DNA of 64,000 nucleotides from Athalassotoga saccharophila (GTDB taxonomy: Bacteria > Thermotogota > Thermotogae > Mesoaciditogales > Mesoaciditogaceae). A program made the position numbers and the translations under genes. The notes beneath the pieces are model-generated. The model ran no database searches. It worked only from the letters and a program-made list of their open reading frames with translations, and had not been told where the DNA came from. Positions 40,364-50,034 of this stretch are shown here, piece by piece (the first letter of the stretch is position 1; every line of letters starts with the position of its first letter). The stretch is from NCBI RefSeq assembly GCF_009936215.1, contig NZ_AP019551.1:1512708-1576707 (forward strand), in the 5' to 3' direction.

Positions 40364-42213
40364 CCCACTTTCCGCAGATAAAAAACAGTTTTTTGGATTT
40401 ATTTGAAACTCATGTTTTAAAATTGAAAGTGGGAAATGATTAGAGTCAGTAATAGCCAAAGAAGCATTTGCTGTAACCTTGACGCACATCACAAAGATTA
40501 TACCACTATTTACCGTTTCGGATAGAGTCCATTGATTTATGCCTTTCTGCTGCTATGATCTATTTGAAAAAGACAGCGGAGGTAGAAAAATGGAAATCAC
40601 TACAAAGCAACTTGATCACCATGGACTTGTGGCTGGGACATTTGATAAATTTGAAATGGGAGAGGTCATTGAAAAGAGAATACCGAAAGTCCGGAACTTC
40701 AATCTTTCAACGTCTGCGATAATAAAAGCGATGATCATACTCGGGCTTGGTTTTGTTGACAGGAGATTGTACTTTGCAGGGAGTTATTTTGAGAACTGGG
40801 ATGTTGAGAAACTTTTAGGCGAAGGAACTAAACCGGAAGATCTTAACGATGACGCTCTCGGCAGAGTGCTTGACAAGATTTATGATTACGGTCCAACGGA
40901 ATTATTTCAAGAGATAGCGGCGCACGCTTTGAACAAACTTGAAATGGATGTTCACCTCGTTCACACCGATACCACAAGCGTGAGTGTAAGCGGCAATTAC
41001 GAGATGGAAGACGGGACGAATGGTTTTAAGATCACCTTCGGTCATTCGAAAGATCACAGACAGGATTTGAAACAATTCGTGATAGGGATGGTTGTAAATC
41101 AGCATGGAATGCCGATGTTTGCCAAAACATACAACGGGAACGAATCGGATAAAGAGTCGATCAAAGAAATGGTCAAAGCAATCAGGAAGAACATTGACAA
41201 AGACAAGAAAGTCTATCATGTGGCAGACAGTGCTTTCTACACTGCGGAAAACATTAGCGAACTCAGAACAACATACTGGATAAGCCATGTGCCGTCTACG
41301 ATAAAAGAGGCTGAAGAAATGCTAAATAAAGAAGTTGAATTTCGTCCGACCAAAATTGAAGGATATGAAGTGTATTCCGAAATAAGCAATTACGGCGGGA
41401 TAAAACAAAAATGGATAATGGTGAATTCGAAATATCTTAAAGAACAGGAACTGAAAACATTTGACAGGCATTTGAAAAAAAGCAAGACAGAAGCGGAAAA
41501 GTCATTGAAAAAGACTGTGACGAAAGAACGGTATTTTTGTTCTGAAGACGGAATAAACAAGTCCAGACAATGGATGGAAGCTCATCCTCTTTTCAAATAC
41601 GACAAGTTTGAGATAAAGAGCGTAAGAGTCAGAACTGACGGGAAAAGAGGAAGGCCTAAAGATGGGGATCCGACGATAGAAATGTATGAAATAGATGCTG
41701 AGATAGGTCTGAATGAAGAAGCGGTTGAAAAGGCCAAAGCAAAACTCGGAAGATTCATACTTTCAACGAACGACATTGAACTTGAAGATGAAAAAGTGCT
41801 CGAATATTACAAAAACCAGACAACGGTCGAAAGAGGATTCAGGTTTTTGAAAGACAAAAGTTTCGGAGTAAGCGATGTGTATCTGAAAAAGCCCGGACGG
41901 ATTCAGGCACTTGTGATGATAATGGTATTGACGTTATTGGTGTACTCGCTTTCGGAATGGGAAATAAGGCGCACATTGAAAGAGACAGGGCAAACATTTC
42001 CGAATCAGTTGAAAAAGCCGACAAACAGGCCGACATTCAGGTGGATATGTCAGAACTTCATGAACATAACCGTTGTAAATGTGGTTACAGATGGGCAAAC
42101 AACCACACAGATAGCGAATTTAAAAGATTTGCAGATCAAAGTGATAAGACTTTTGGGAGTTGAATATGAAAAATATTATTTCTGATCAAAGATGTGCGAA
42201 ATGTGGGATATAT
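40358..42213. mobile_element. IS1634-family insertion sequence in cmr3
   Basis: The element proper is 40364-42207 (1844 bp). Its ends are inverted: CCCACTTTCCGCA at the left and the complement of CCCACATTTCGCAC at the right. The 6-bp target ATATAT is duplicated at 40358-40363 and 42208-42213. Removing the element and one target copy restores the cmr3 reading frame exactly, so the insertion was clean and fairly recent. Sequence 40376-40589 upstream of the transposase holds no other gene. Confidence 0.93.
40590..42185 (+). CDS. IS1634-family (IS4 superfamily) transposase
   Basis: A 531-residue DDE transposase. The N-terminal TTKQLDHHGLVAGTFDKF (about 4-21) is the DUF4277-type start typical of IS1634 relatives. 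The catalytic core has VHTDTTSVSVSGNY (first Asp, about 130), YHVADSAFYTAENI (second Asp, about 209) and the YxxRxxVE-type helix YYKNQTTVERGFRFLKDK (Glu, about 409-426). GGAGGT precedes the ATG by seven bases; the longer frame starts before this site. It is antiparallel to the cmr genes, and its length suggests an intact, possibly active enzyme. Confidence 0.93.
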   Translation: MEITTKQLDHHGLVAGTFDKFEMGEVIEKRIPKVRNFNLSTSAIIKAMIILGLGFVDRRLYFAGSYFENWDVEKLLGEGTKPEDLNDDALGRVLDKIYDYGPTELFQEIAAHALNKLEMDVHLVHTDTTSVSVSGNYEMEDGTNGFKITFGHSKDHRQDLKQFVIGMVVNQHGMPMFAKTYNGNESDKESIKEMVKAIRKNIDKDKKVYHVADSAFYTAENISELRTTYWISHVPSTIKEAEEMLNKEVEFRPTKIEGYEVYSEISNYGGIKQKWIMVNSKYLKEQELKTFDRHLKKSKTEAEKSLKKTVTKERYFCSEDGINKSRQWMEAHPLFKYDKFEIKSVRVRTDGKRGRPKDGDPTIEMYEIDAEIGLNEEAVEKAKAKLGRFILSTNDIELEDEKVLEYYKNQTTVERGFRFLKDKSFGVSDVYLKKPGRIQALVMIMVLTLLVYSLSEWEIRRTLKETGQTFPNQLKKPTNRPTFRWICQNFMNITVVNVVTDGQTTTQIANLKDLQIKVIRLLGVEYEKYYF

Positions 42214-43042
42214 TTTCTCCATCGAAATTTTGGGGAAGTACTCCGTTTTTAAATATGGCAGGCGTTGCAAGGTATATCATTATTCTTCCTTTCAACGTCT
42301 TGGGAGGTATCGTAACATCTTCGATTTTTGTAAATGCCACATGTCTTTCACCACCGAGAAAGACCGATTTTACGTTGTTCAATTTTCCCATATCATTTTC
42401 GACAAATGAAGCAAATCCACATCCATCACGAAATCTTATAGTCGCCTCTCTGTAGATGTACCTCTTTTCGGCCGCTCCTTTTGCTTTGTCAATTTTTATC
42501 CCTATTCTGTTTTCGATTTCGTAAGTTTTGAATTTGTCCTTTTCGATAGTTATAATGTCTTTGCCATTTAGAAATTCTAAGAGCGAATTCAAATCCAAAT
42601 ACTTTATGTCTGGCTCTTCAAGTGTTTCGTAAGATCTGTGCCACAATTTTGTCAGAATTGCGACTTTGTCACCGGAGACTATTTTGTATCGATCAAGTTT
42701 TTGAAATGGTTTTAATTTTATAAGAGTTAAAGTTTTATCTTCATCCGATCCTTTAAGCATGGATAGATTTCGTGGCATCGGAAAGAAGATGTTATTTTGA
42801 TCAAAGGTAAAGGGTCCTATTGATCTGAATTTGCCGTGTTCTGTCGTTGTACCTATGAAATCTTTATATTTACCATTTTTAAAATCCTCCATTGATTCAA
42901 TTAGAGAAGTTCTCAAAGCACCGTAAAAGACGCTTGGAAGAGGATAGTGGGCATTTATTGCCTCATTGTCACTGCCTGCATCGAATGGTTTGGCGTCTCT
43001 GAAGAATAAAACATCCTGGGGATAGAATTTGACGATTTTCAA
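42208..43042 (-). pseudogene. cmr3: cmr3 (module A), 5-prime fragment
   Basis: About 279 genuine residues of Cmr3 beginning with a TTG start overlapping the cmr2 stop. FYPQDVLFFRDAKPFDAGSD (about 5-24) is the Cmr3 N-terminal signature and LPSVFYGALRTSLIE (about 33-47) the next block. The frame runs a few codons into the insertion sequence (ending SHIFDQK) before a stop at 42176. The missing C-terminal quarter includes the glycine loop, so the product is probably not functional; module-B Cmr3 might substitute. Confidence 0.92.
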
Positions 43043-45519
43043 CGGGTATCACCCCTTTTTGCAAAAAGCATTTCGTTCAAAAGTGTTGTGCGTTTTATCA
43101 TTTTGTCCTCATCAAGGTTAGATGTCTCGAGGAACTCTTTTAAATAATTTGACATTTCTTCCTTAATCTTTTCTTTTTGATCTTTTGAAAGTTTAGATGA
43201 AAGTCTCTTTTCTATGAGATAATCTAAATACTTTTCAAATACCTCTTTAGAATCAATGACAGCCTTTAGATCCTGTGTAAATGAGAGTTTTGAATTTTTC
43301 CCTTCAAAGTATCCTTCACGATCTGCCAAAAGTTTTACGAGTTTGGGAGAGATCTTTTCTTCATCCTTATCTTTGCCCGTAAACTCTAAAATCTTTTCGG
43401 CGATTTTTAGAATGTCTTTTGGTGAATCCCACTTTGAAGATGAAAAAGAGATCTGGCCGGAACGTCTTACCGTGTAAAGTGCAAATGCATTTCTTCCTTC
43501 ATGATCTTTGGCTTTATGTTCGGCCTCGCGCGCGTATTTGAGCAATTCTGAAAGTGGATATTCGTAATGGCCAACGGCAATTCCGGCACTCATCGAAGCG
43601 TTTAGTCCCATAACCTGTGAGACAGGCTTGTCCGATTTGAATATGAACCCATCTTTGAACTCTACGTCTTTGAGTTTTAGATCTTTTCCGCAAAATGCCT
43701 TTCTCAATTCGTCTGCGCAGGCAAAAACTTCAAATGCCGGCAAAAATGCCATAACGTCATCTCCTCCGGCGTATATCAAAAGGCCGCCGTGCTTTGATAC
43801 TATTTCATCGACATAGGTCGTGAAATTGGTCAGTGCAGAGGTTATTGCCCTGTGATATGCCGGATACACAAATCTTTGAGACCTGAGGAATTCTTCATCA
43901 ATTGATTTCTTGAAAGTTGTGTGATTTAGCGTAAAGTCAGAGAAGGATTCTTCCCATTTTGGAGCTTTTTGACCGGATATCCATTTGCCCATCTGGTCTC
44001 CGTCCATCAAAAGGACGCCTATCTTTGCACCTTCTTTTTTATTTGGATCTTCTTCCGTTGAAACAATTTTATCTGGCAATAGCAGTCCTATGGCTATTTC
44101 GTCAGTTGATGGAACATGACCGTATTTTTTGAAATGATTCGTGACAATATCTTTGTATCTTTCTTCCACACAGTATCTTTTTATCGCGTCGAGAGCGTTG
44201 AGTTTGTCGTCTGTGTCATTTTCCACTTTGATCGAGACGACATGTTCGAACCTTCCGGAGAGATTATCGTTGTCGATGCCGTCTTTGCCTGTATAACTTT
44301 CAAATGGTACGGTCATTTTGACGGCGTCGAGATCTCTTCTTGCCATCTCGAAGATAAGGCCGTAAAATGCATCTATTCTAAGTTTATAGGTATCTGTCTT
44401 TGTTGTTATCTTTTCAATTGTTGAATGAAAAGGTTCAAATTTTTGATCGAATTTTTCGTTGAAATACGTTTCGAACTTTTGATAAAATTCTTCCGGTGTC
44501 TTTGGCCATTTCGTTATCGAATGGTAAAATTCTGGAAAGGTCTTTACCTGTTTGTCCCACAATGTCTCGTCTTTGAGTTTTCCTTTTGATTTGAAATATG
44601 TTTTTGCGTCATCGGCAAGTGTTTGCCATCTTTGCTTGAGATTGTTTCTGACCTTATTCGCGAGCGCTTCGGCATCTTCGCTTTCGACGATAGCGAGAAA
44701 TTTATTGGGTATAGAGGCGTAGAAATCTGAGAGAGTTTCGTGATCCATTAAATCTACACCTTTAGATTCTATCCATTCTTTTACCCTTTTTTGCTTGTGC
44801 AAATCCGGGAAGACTATCGCGTCGGGACCGAATTCTTCGGCGATATCCAACATGCAGTCGAGAGAAAGTTGGGATAGTAAATAACTTCCCGCCCATAGAT
44901 CGACCGTCTTTCTTGCAGAGGCTATGAATGATTGAACAGGTCCTATCGAGATGAAAAGAAAGGCTGGATCTTTAATACCACTTAAGGCAGATGTCATGAA
45001 CAAATGATCGAGTATTGAATGATTCGGCATCCTCGTGTCGGCCGGAACAAGTGTTGTTTCAAGATACTTTTCGGTCCACTTTGGAAGGTCCCACCATAAT
45101 TTTAAAAACATCCGTTTGTAATCTATATGTCTTTCGGAAGTTTTGTAATCTTTTATGGGATCTATCATCTCTTCGATGAACTTTTGGTGTAAAGTCAAAA
45201 ACATGTCGGTTGCTTCTCTCTCGGAGATCTTTTTGTAATTTTGAATTTCTACTTTGGATCCGCCAAGCGAATGTTTCCATACCGCATCTTTGCCGATAAA
45301 ACTTTGGCATATACGACCATCTTCAGAACAATTTGATTTTTCAGCAGGAAATAAAAACCTGTCCATGGAAGAGGCTTGGGCGTCGGCATTCTTTTCTTCA
45401 CCTGTAAGTCCGATCTTTTCGTTTATTTCGCCAAGGAGTTTTTCGTGACCTCTTATGTTTAAAAATTTATAGGCGGGGTCATGGATTAATCCATTTAATT
45501 TGTAATTCCAGTCATTCAT
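43039..45519 (-). CDS. cmr2: Cas10/Cmr2 (module A) with HD-like and GGDD palm
   Basis: An 826-residue signature subunit of type III-B. The N-terminus has NGLIHDPAYKFL (His-Asp, about 9-20), an HD-nuclease-type start. ISIGPVQSFIASARKTVDLW (about 188-207) opens the first Palm region. The active Palm motif LIYAGGDDVMAFLPAF lies near residues 596-611, predicting cyclic oligoadenylate synthesis from ATP upon target binding. GISVGHYEYPLSELLKYARE-type sequence (GIAVGHYEYP) follows. It overlaps cmr1 (ATGA) and cmr3 (TTGA). Both enzymatic centres look intact. Confidence 0.94.
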   Translation of the reverse strand: MNDWNYKLNGLIHDPAYKFLNIRGHEKLLGEINEKIGLTGEEKNADAQASSMDRFLFPAEKSNCSEDGRICQSFIGKDAVWKHSLGGSKVEIQNYKKISEREATDMFLTLHQKFIEEMIDPIKDYKTSERHIDYKRMFLKLWWDLPKWTEKYLETTLVPADTRMPNHSILDHLFMTSALSGIKDPAFLFISIGPVQSFIASARKTVDLWAGSYLLSQLSLDCMLDIAEEFGPDAIVFPDLHKQKRVKEWIESKGVDLMDHETLSDFYASIPNKFLAIVESEDAEALANKVRNNLKQRWQTLADDAKTYFKSKGKLKDETLWDKQVKTFPEFYHSITKWPKTPEEFYQKFETYFNEKFDQKFEPFHSTIEKITTKTDTYKLRIDAFYGLIFEMARRDLDAVKMTVPFESYTGKDGIDNDNLSGRFEHVVSIKVENDTDDKLNALDAIKRYCVEERYKDIVTNHFKKYGHVPSTDEIAIGLLLPDKIVSTEEDPNKKEGAKIGVLLMDGDQMGKWISGQKAPKWEESFSDFTLNHTTFKKSIDEEFLRSQRFVYPAYHRAITSALTNFTTYVDEIVSKHGGLLIYAGGDDVMAFLPAFEVFACADELRKAFCGKDLKLKDVEFKDGFIFKSDKPVSQVMGLNASMSAGIAVGHYEYPLSELLKYAREAEHKAKDHEGRNAFALYTVRRSGQISFSSSKWDSPKDILKIAEKILEFTGKDKDEEKISPKLVKLLADREGYFEGKNSKLSFTQDLKAVIDSKEVFEKYLDYLIEKRLSSKLSKDQKEKIKEEMSNYLKEFLETSNLDEDKMIKRTTLLNEMLFAKRGDTR

Positions 45520-46763
45520 TGTTTCAACCCCCAAATCTCTCCGAATTTTTTGTAGACCTCATTGAAATCATCAGAAATATTTACAATTTTTTTGTTTTCG
45601 TTCGACTCTTTATCCTCTTTTTTATTTTTGTCCAACTTCTCAATTGCTATAAGTTTACCATCACTGCAAATCGCTGCTTCCAAAAAAGCATAAACCATGT
45701 AATATTTTGAATTGTACTTTTTCAAATTCATGTGAAGTGGGGAGGTTTTTCTCCCAGTAGAATTATCTAAAGTTACACGTGGTTTTTGATTAAGGTAAAG
45801 AATCGGAAGCCCGAGCAATGCACGCTTGGCCTTGTAATGTGGGTTTGTGTAAGCACTTTTGAAATAACTGTCTTTCTCGAGTGATCTTCTGAGTTTGTAA
45901 TAATTTTGGCCAACCATACTTAAGGCCTGATTGTAATCTTTACCTGACAATTCAATGGCACCAAAGGTTATCGATTTTTGAGGATCAAAAAACGGATAAG
46001 TCGGAAGCCCTTTGAACTCGACTGGATTGAAATTCAGATTTTGACGTTCTTTTGGGTTAATACTTTCAAATATTTCTTTTGATTTCTGGTAGATATTTTC
46101 AACGGCATCTTTTGACATTTGTGCCAAATTTGCAGGGTTGAACTGGTAGATATTTTCAACGGCATCTTTTGAATTTGCAGGGTTGAATTGGATTGATTTT
46201 ATCTGAAAACTTCCAAATCCTTTGTCAGTTCTTGCGCCTATTCCCCCAAAGGTAGAATACAAAAAGATGACATTGTCGATGATGGATTCTATTCTTTGAA
46301 CTTCTTTTTGATTCAGAGATCCGTCCTGATTGGCAGAAAAGAAAGAAAAATTGATCTTGAAAGTCCCGCTATCCGCGTAAGACTTCCATTCTTCTTTTCT
46401 TATTGTTTTATCTTTTACTTTAATTTTTAAAGTTTCATACATTCCAAAGGCGAGGTATTTTATGGGATCGATCGAGAAACGAATGTTTTGCATTCTAAAA
46501 CTTTGACCCTGAATTGGAGTTGATTTGGAAGAAAGATTTGAATCGACAGAGATTATGACTTTAGATTTTTGGGATGTGTCTCCGAAGATGTACGATTCTA
46601 TGAATTTAAGTGCCGGGATGTTGTCTTTAAGTTTTGAAGAAAGGGCCGTCCTAAACCAGAACCTTAATCCACCCTTTATTTCCGTTGCCCTCAGTTCAAA
46701 GGCTTTTGGATCGGCGCCGTGGGCAAACATTGGACTTATAATTTCACATTCGTAACTTTTCAT
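45516..46763 (-). CDS. cmr1: Cmr1 (module A)
   Basis: A 415-residue RAMP subunit that caps the 3-prime end of the crRNA. The N-terminal CEIISPMFAHGADPKAFELR (about 5-24) and IKGGLRFWFRTALS (about 30-43) are the Cmr1 signature, and GGIGARTDKGFGSFQI (about 172-187) the glycine loop. It carries an internal in-frame tandem duplication (46086-46142 and 46143-46187) giving FNPANSKDAVENIYQ followed by FNPANLAQMSKDAVENIYQ, just after the glycine loop. AGGTGG precedes the ATG. Confidence 0.92.
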   Translation of the reverse strand: MKSYECEIISPMFAHGADPKAFELRATEIKGGLRFWFRTALSSKLKDNIPALKFIESYIFGDTSQKSKVIISVDSNLSSKSTPIQGQSFRMQNIRFSIDPIKYLAFGMYETLKIKVKDKTIRKEEWKSYADSGTFKINFSFFSANQDGSLNQKEVQRIESIIDNVIFLYSTFGGIGARTDKGFGSFQIKSIQFNPANSKDAVENIYQFNPANLAQMSKDAVENIYQKSKEIFESINPKERQNLNFNPVEFKGLPTYPFFDPQKSITFGAIELSGKDYNQALSMVGQNYYKLRRSLEKDSYFKSAYTNPHYKAKRALLGLPILYLNQKPRVTLDNSTGRKTSPLHMNLKKYNSKYYMVYAFLEAAICSDGKLIAIEKLDKNKKEDKESNENKKIVNISDDFNEVYKKFGEIWGLKQ

Positions 46764-46767
46764 CTTA

Positions 46768-47853
46768 TCACCACCTTTTCATCGCCTCTTCTATATGAAT
46801 TTTTAAAGCGATTTTTTGATTTTCCGTCTTTGCCGTTGTCTTTGCTATAAAGCCTATTGTCTCTCCATTTTTTGTGAAATATATTTCGAAATCATCACCT
46901 TTGACGTTTACCTTTGTTTTGTAATCGCTATTCGGGTTGTAATAGGAGCACCTTAATTCTTTTATATATGGAATCTCAAGAAGTTTTTTTGATATCCCGT
47001 ACTTTTCATCGAATCTTGAAGAATTCGGCTCATTTGAACTTGAGATGTATTTAGGATCAGATGTACGTTTGGAGGGAAGATTATTCGTATCGGTTTTAAA
47101 AAGTTCTTTAAAACTTTTGTGGAAGATAACTCCCATTGGGCTAAGACCGTATATCTTTTCGTTACCTCCCTTTTCAAAGTCAAATAGAACTTTTAATTGA
47201 GGGTCTGCAGATCTTACAATTTCTTCATTTGCCTCAAGTTTTTCAAGGCTTTCGAGTAAATCGTAATTTTTCATCCAAAAACTGTAATCGAATGACACAG
47301 GCATCGGGGGAAGTTCTATTATCTCGTTGAATCCTTCGAACATGTAGTAAACAGGAATTTTAAGTATCTGGCCGATAAGAGTTGCGAATGATATCTGCGC
47401 TTTGTATCCTCCGGTTGCGTTTATTATGGTCGTCTCTGGAGATTGAGAAGAGAGATCAACGAGGGTATTTGCAATTTCTTTGAGACCTTTGTTTCGAAAT
47501 TCAAATCTTTCTTCACCGGTAAGACCCTTTATCTCTTTGATGTACACATTTGTGAACTTAAGAGGCGATCTTTCATTTTCAAAGTAATCTTTCAAAACTT
47601 CTCCCGTCTTTCGTCCATCTTCCGTGTCCGAGACAAGCAAAAAGATGTCATATTTGTCGTGAACGAAACCCTGTTTTACTATGCTGTAGGTAGAGTTTAT
47701 TTCCGCTCCGCATATCTTTTCAGATGGATCTTCCGAGATAAGCCTTTTGACGATAGACTCTTTTGAAAAGGCGGTCTTAAGATTTGGATCTTCCTTCTCA
47801 AAGTTCGTGAGTAAACTTCTTCCGACCGTGCATATAACGCGCTGTCTGAACAT
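46768..47853 (-). CDS. CARF-domain ancillary protein A (APE2256-type, Csm6/Csx1-like)
   Basis: A 361-residue protein with an N-terminal CARF domain (about 1-195): VICTVGRSLLTNF (5-17), IINATGGYKAQISFATLIGQ (about 139-158) and IPVYYMFEGFNEIIELPP are the CARF fold blocks that bind cyclic oligoadenylate. The middle is helical. The last 60 residues form an alpha/beta unit (FEIYFTKNGETIGFIAK) that might be a RelE-like RNase as in CARF-RelE (Cami1-type) proteins; no HEPN RxxxxH motif is seen. The start overlaps the cmr6B stop (TAATG). It is the likely toxic output of type III signalling, but the effector domain is tentative. Confidence 0.75.
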   Translation of the reverse strand: MFRQRVICTVGRSLLTNFEKEDPNLKTAFSKESIVKRLISEDPSEKICGAEINSTYSIVKQGFVHDKYDIFLLVSDTEDGRKTGEVLKDYFENERSPLKFTNVYIKEIKGLTGEERFEFRNKGLKEIANTLVDLSSQSPETTIINATGGYKAQISFATLIGQILKIPVYYMFEGFNEIIELPPMPVSFDYSFWMKNYDLLESLEKLEANEEIVRSADPQLKVLFDFEKGGNEKIYGLSPMGVIFHKSFKELFKTDTNNLPSKRTSDPKYISSSNEPNSSRFDEKYGISKKLLEIPYIKELRCSYYNPNSDYKTKVNVKGDDFEIYFTKNGETIGFIAKTTAKTENQKIALKIHIEEAMKRW

Positions 47854-48677
47854 TAAATCACTTCCCTATCAAACATTCTGCCATAACCAACAGTCGTTTT
47901 AGATCCTATTCCATTTTCCTTCAATGCTTTCTGAATGTTTTTTAGAACATAATTTATTACAGTATCATCTGAGTGTACCTTCGTTTTAAATTCTTCAATT
48001 TTTGCATCGCCTTTAATTGCTACCATGAAATAAAATTGTGTGTTATTATCTATTGTAAGGAAGAAAACGGGAATAGGATTATAATAATCAACTGGAAATT
48101 TATTATTTTCTATATAGTAAGGTTGATAGTGAGGATTCAATATATCAACTTTCAATCTTGGTTTTGTAGAGGGGTAGGCATCAAAAAAAATCATTTTCCC
48201 TTCTGTTGCTTTTTTATAAAACGAATTCTCTGGAGATCCGAAAATGTAGCAAAACAATTCATCTTTTAAAGCTTCTTCCTCGGATTTATCAAATATTTCA
48301 TTTATTATGTAACTTCTAACAACACCTTTTATTGATTGTCCCGGAATATAAGGAAATCCAAACACATGATGCAGTGTCATTCCCGTCTCATACACAGATT
48401 CATTTCCAAGGCCAATTACCATTTTACCTTTAATTACGAATTGTTTAGCGATAACTTTATAGTTCCTATTCTTAAAATCATTTTGAATTTCTAAAAGCCT
48501 TTTATTCAAAACATTTAAAATTTCTTCGTTAAAATCGAATTTTATGTTACTAACAGAGAAGTTCTCGTAGTATTCTGGATATTTATTTAATTTCAAACTA
48601 AAATTATCTATTTGTTCTTTTTCTATTTTCTTATTAAATATAAGTGCCATTATATCCTGTGGCAAATATTCGCTCAT
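47853..48677 (-). CDS. cmr6: Cmr6 (module B)
   Basis: A 274-residue paralogue of the module-A Cmr6. Shared blocks are FGFPYIPGQSIKGVVRSYII (about 110-129, PGxSxKG motif), EGKMIFFDAYPS and the terminal GIGSKTTVGYGRMF loop. It is much more AT-rich and Lys/Asn/Ile-rich than its module-A counterpart. It overlaps cmr5B and CARF-A by one base each. Confidence 0.92.
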   Translation of the reverse strand: MSEYLPQDIMALIFNKKIEKEQIDNFSLKLNKYPEYYENFSVSNIKFDFNEEILNVLNKRLLEIQNDFKNRNYKVIAKQFVIKGKMVIGLGNESVYETGMTLHHVFGFPYIPGQSIKGVVRSYIINEIFDKSEEEALKDELFCYIFGSPENSFYKKATEGKMIFFDAYPSTKPRLKVDILNPHYQPYYIENNKFPVDYYNPIPVFFLTIDNNTQFYFMVAIKGDAKIEEFKTKVHSDDTVINYVLKNIQKALKENGIGSKTTVGYGRMFDREVI

Positions 48678-49069
48678 TAATTTTCATCTCCTTCTATCAT
48701 ACTCTCGACAAATCTTTTCATCCACGTTAGTAATGCTATTACTTCATTTGTAATTATTCGATATTCATAGGAATTTTTTCTAATTATTTCACTTATCAAA
48801 TTTTCATTAATAAGTTTTTTGTATATTAGCCATTGTTCAATCTGAACATAAATTTTATTATAAGCAGATTCTTCTCTTTTAGATTCTCCTATTTTAGAAT
48901 TTATAAAAGCCATGGTCGGTCCTAACCCATTTACTTTTATAAGCATCGGAATCTTTTTTACGTATGATTTGTATTTTTTTTGTTCGTCTGGTTTCAAAAT
49001 TTGCTTTGCTTCAAAAACAAAATCATAAGCTTTACTCGCTCTTCCATCTTCTAAAGTCATATCAATCAC
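48677..49069 (-). CDS. cmr5: Cmr5 (module B)
   Basis: A 130-residue helical small subunit. KYKSYVKKIPMLIKVNGLGPTMAF (read as two parts, about 37-60) contains the family N-G-L; RIITNEVIALLTWMKRFVES is the terminal helix. It overlaps cmr4B by four bases and cmr6B by one base. Confidence 0.87.
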   Translation of the reverse strand: MIDMTLEDGRASKAYDFVFEAKQILKPDEQKKYKSYVKKIPMLIKVNGLGPTMAFINSKIGESKREESAYNKIYVQIEQWLIYKKLINENLISEIIRKNSYEYRIITNEVIALLTWMKRFVESMIEGDEN

Positions 49070-50022
49070 CCCAATGTGAGTTTTACTATACCTTTTCCTA
49101 TTGTCGAATTAGCACCTATTTGTAACCTTTTAGGGAAATTGTCGACAAAATATTTTTGAACTAATTTATCGGCAATTACTTCATTTGTTTTCACATTTTC
49201 ATCAAAGAAAAAGGATTTTTGAAATTCATCAATTAAAACAGGAGAGAAAAGAGCCATTGAGTACAACACAGTTTCAGAAGGTAAATATTCTTCGTTGAAT
49301 AATGCTGTACTACTTACCGTTCCAGTTAAATTGTCTATTTTTGTTCTTGTAATTACTTCCGTTGAATTAATGACAAAATCTTTGAAATCATCGTCATTCA
49401 ATACAACCAAATTTGTTTTTAATTTCGACTTTAAAAATGGTTCTTTTTGATCTTTAAAAATCATTTCTGATAATTGTTGAGATAAATCATTATATTTTTG
49501 ATCTTTTTTTACTTCAAAGGCAAATTCTTCTAAGACAACTTTATTATTGTCTATTACTACTTGTGAATTTAACGGAACCCCCTGCTCTGATGGTATTAGG
49601 AGATTATTAGAATAATTCATCATTTCTAAATCTTCTTTAAATCTATTTAAAACTCTCGGGCATGTTATCCATGCGAAGACACCTTTAATGGATTTGACTG
49701 GAAAGAGAAGAATTTTAGCATCAGCAAAACCTATTGCGCTGGCAAAATGTTCTTTATCTTTGAAATTTTCTTTAATAACTTCACTTTCATCTGATGGATC
49801 ATACCCAAATGCGATATGAATTTTTCTTTTTTCATCTTCAGCTTTTGCTCTTTCTTCAAACGCTTCTCTTATACATCCTTTTAAACTCGATCCTTCTATC
49901 TTTGGAAAGTCAGTATGTCTTTCTCTTTGAATAGGAAGATCAATAATTCCAAGATCGCTACCACTTCCAACATGTAAAGGCGTTTCCACATAAATGAAAA
50001 TAGGTTTTGCACTCTTAAACAT
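49066..50022 (-). CDS. cmr4: Cmr4 (module B)
   Basis: A 318-residue RAMP backbone nuclease. VETPLHVGSGSDLGIIDLPI (about 13-32) includes the catalytic Asp; SSLKGCIREAFEE and the terminal GANSTIGKGIVKL follow. Some insertions make it longer than the module-A protein. The ATG used is eight bases after AGGGG; GTG and ATG codons three residues earlier overlap that site. Confidence 0.92.
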   Translation of the reverse strand: MFKSAKPIFIYVETPLHVGSGSDLGIIDLPIQRERHTDFPKIEGSSLKGCIREAFEERAKAEDEKRKIHIAFGYDPSDESEVIKENFKDKEHFASAIGFADAKILLFPVKSIKGVFAWITCPRVLNRFKEDLEMMNYSNNLLIPSEQGVPLNSQVVIDNNKVVLEEFAFEVKKDQKYNDLSQQLSEMIFKDQKEPFLKSKLKTNLVVLNDDDFKDFVINSTEVITRTKIDNLTGTVSSTALFNEEYLPSETVLYSMALFSPVLIDEFQKSFFFDENVKTNEVIADKLVQKYFVDNFPKRLQIGANSTIGKGIVKLTLG

Positions 50023-50034
50023 TTTCATCACCCC

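Noticed and set aside
42176-42207. Natural C-terminus of Cmr3 at 42176
   Set aside because: The last codons are insertion-sequence DNA; the true remainder is at 40119-40363.
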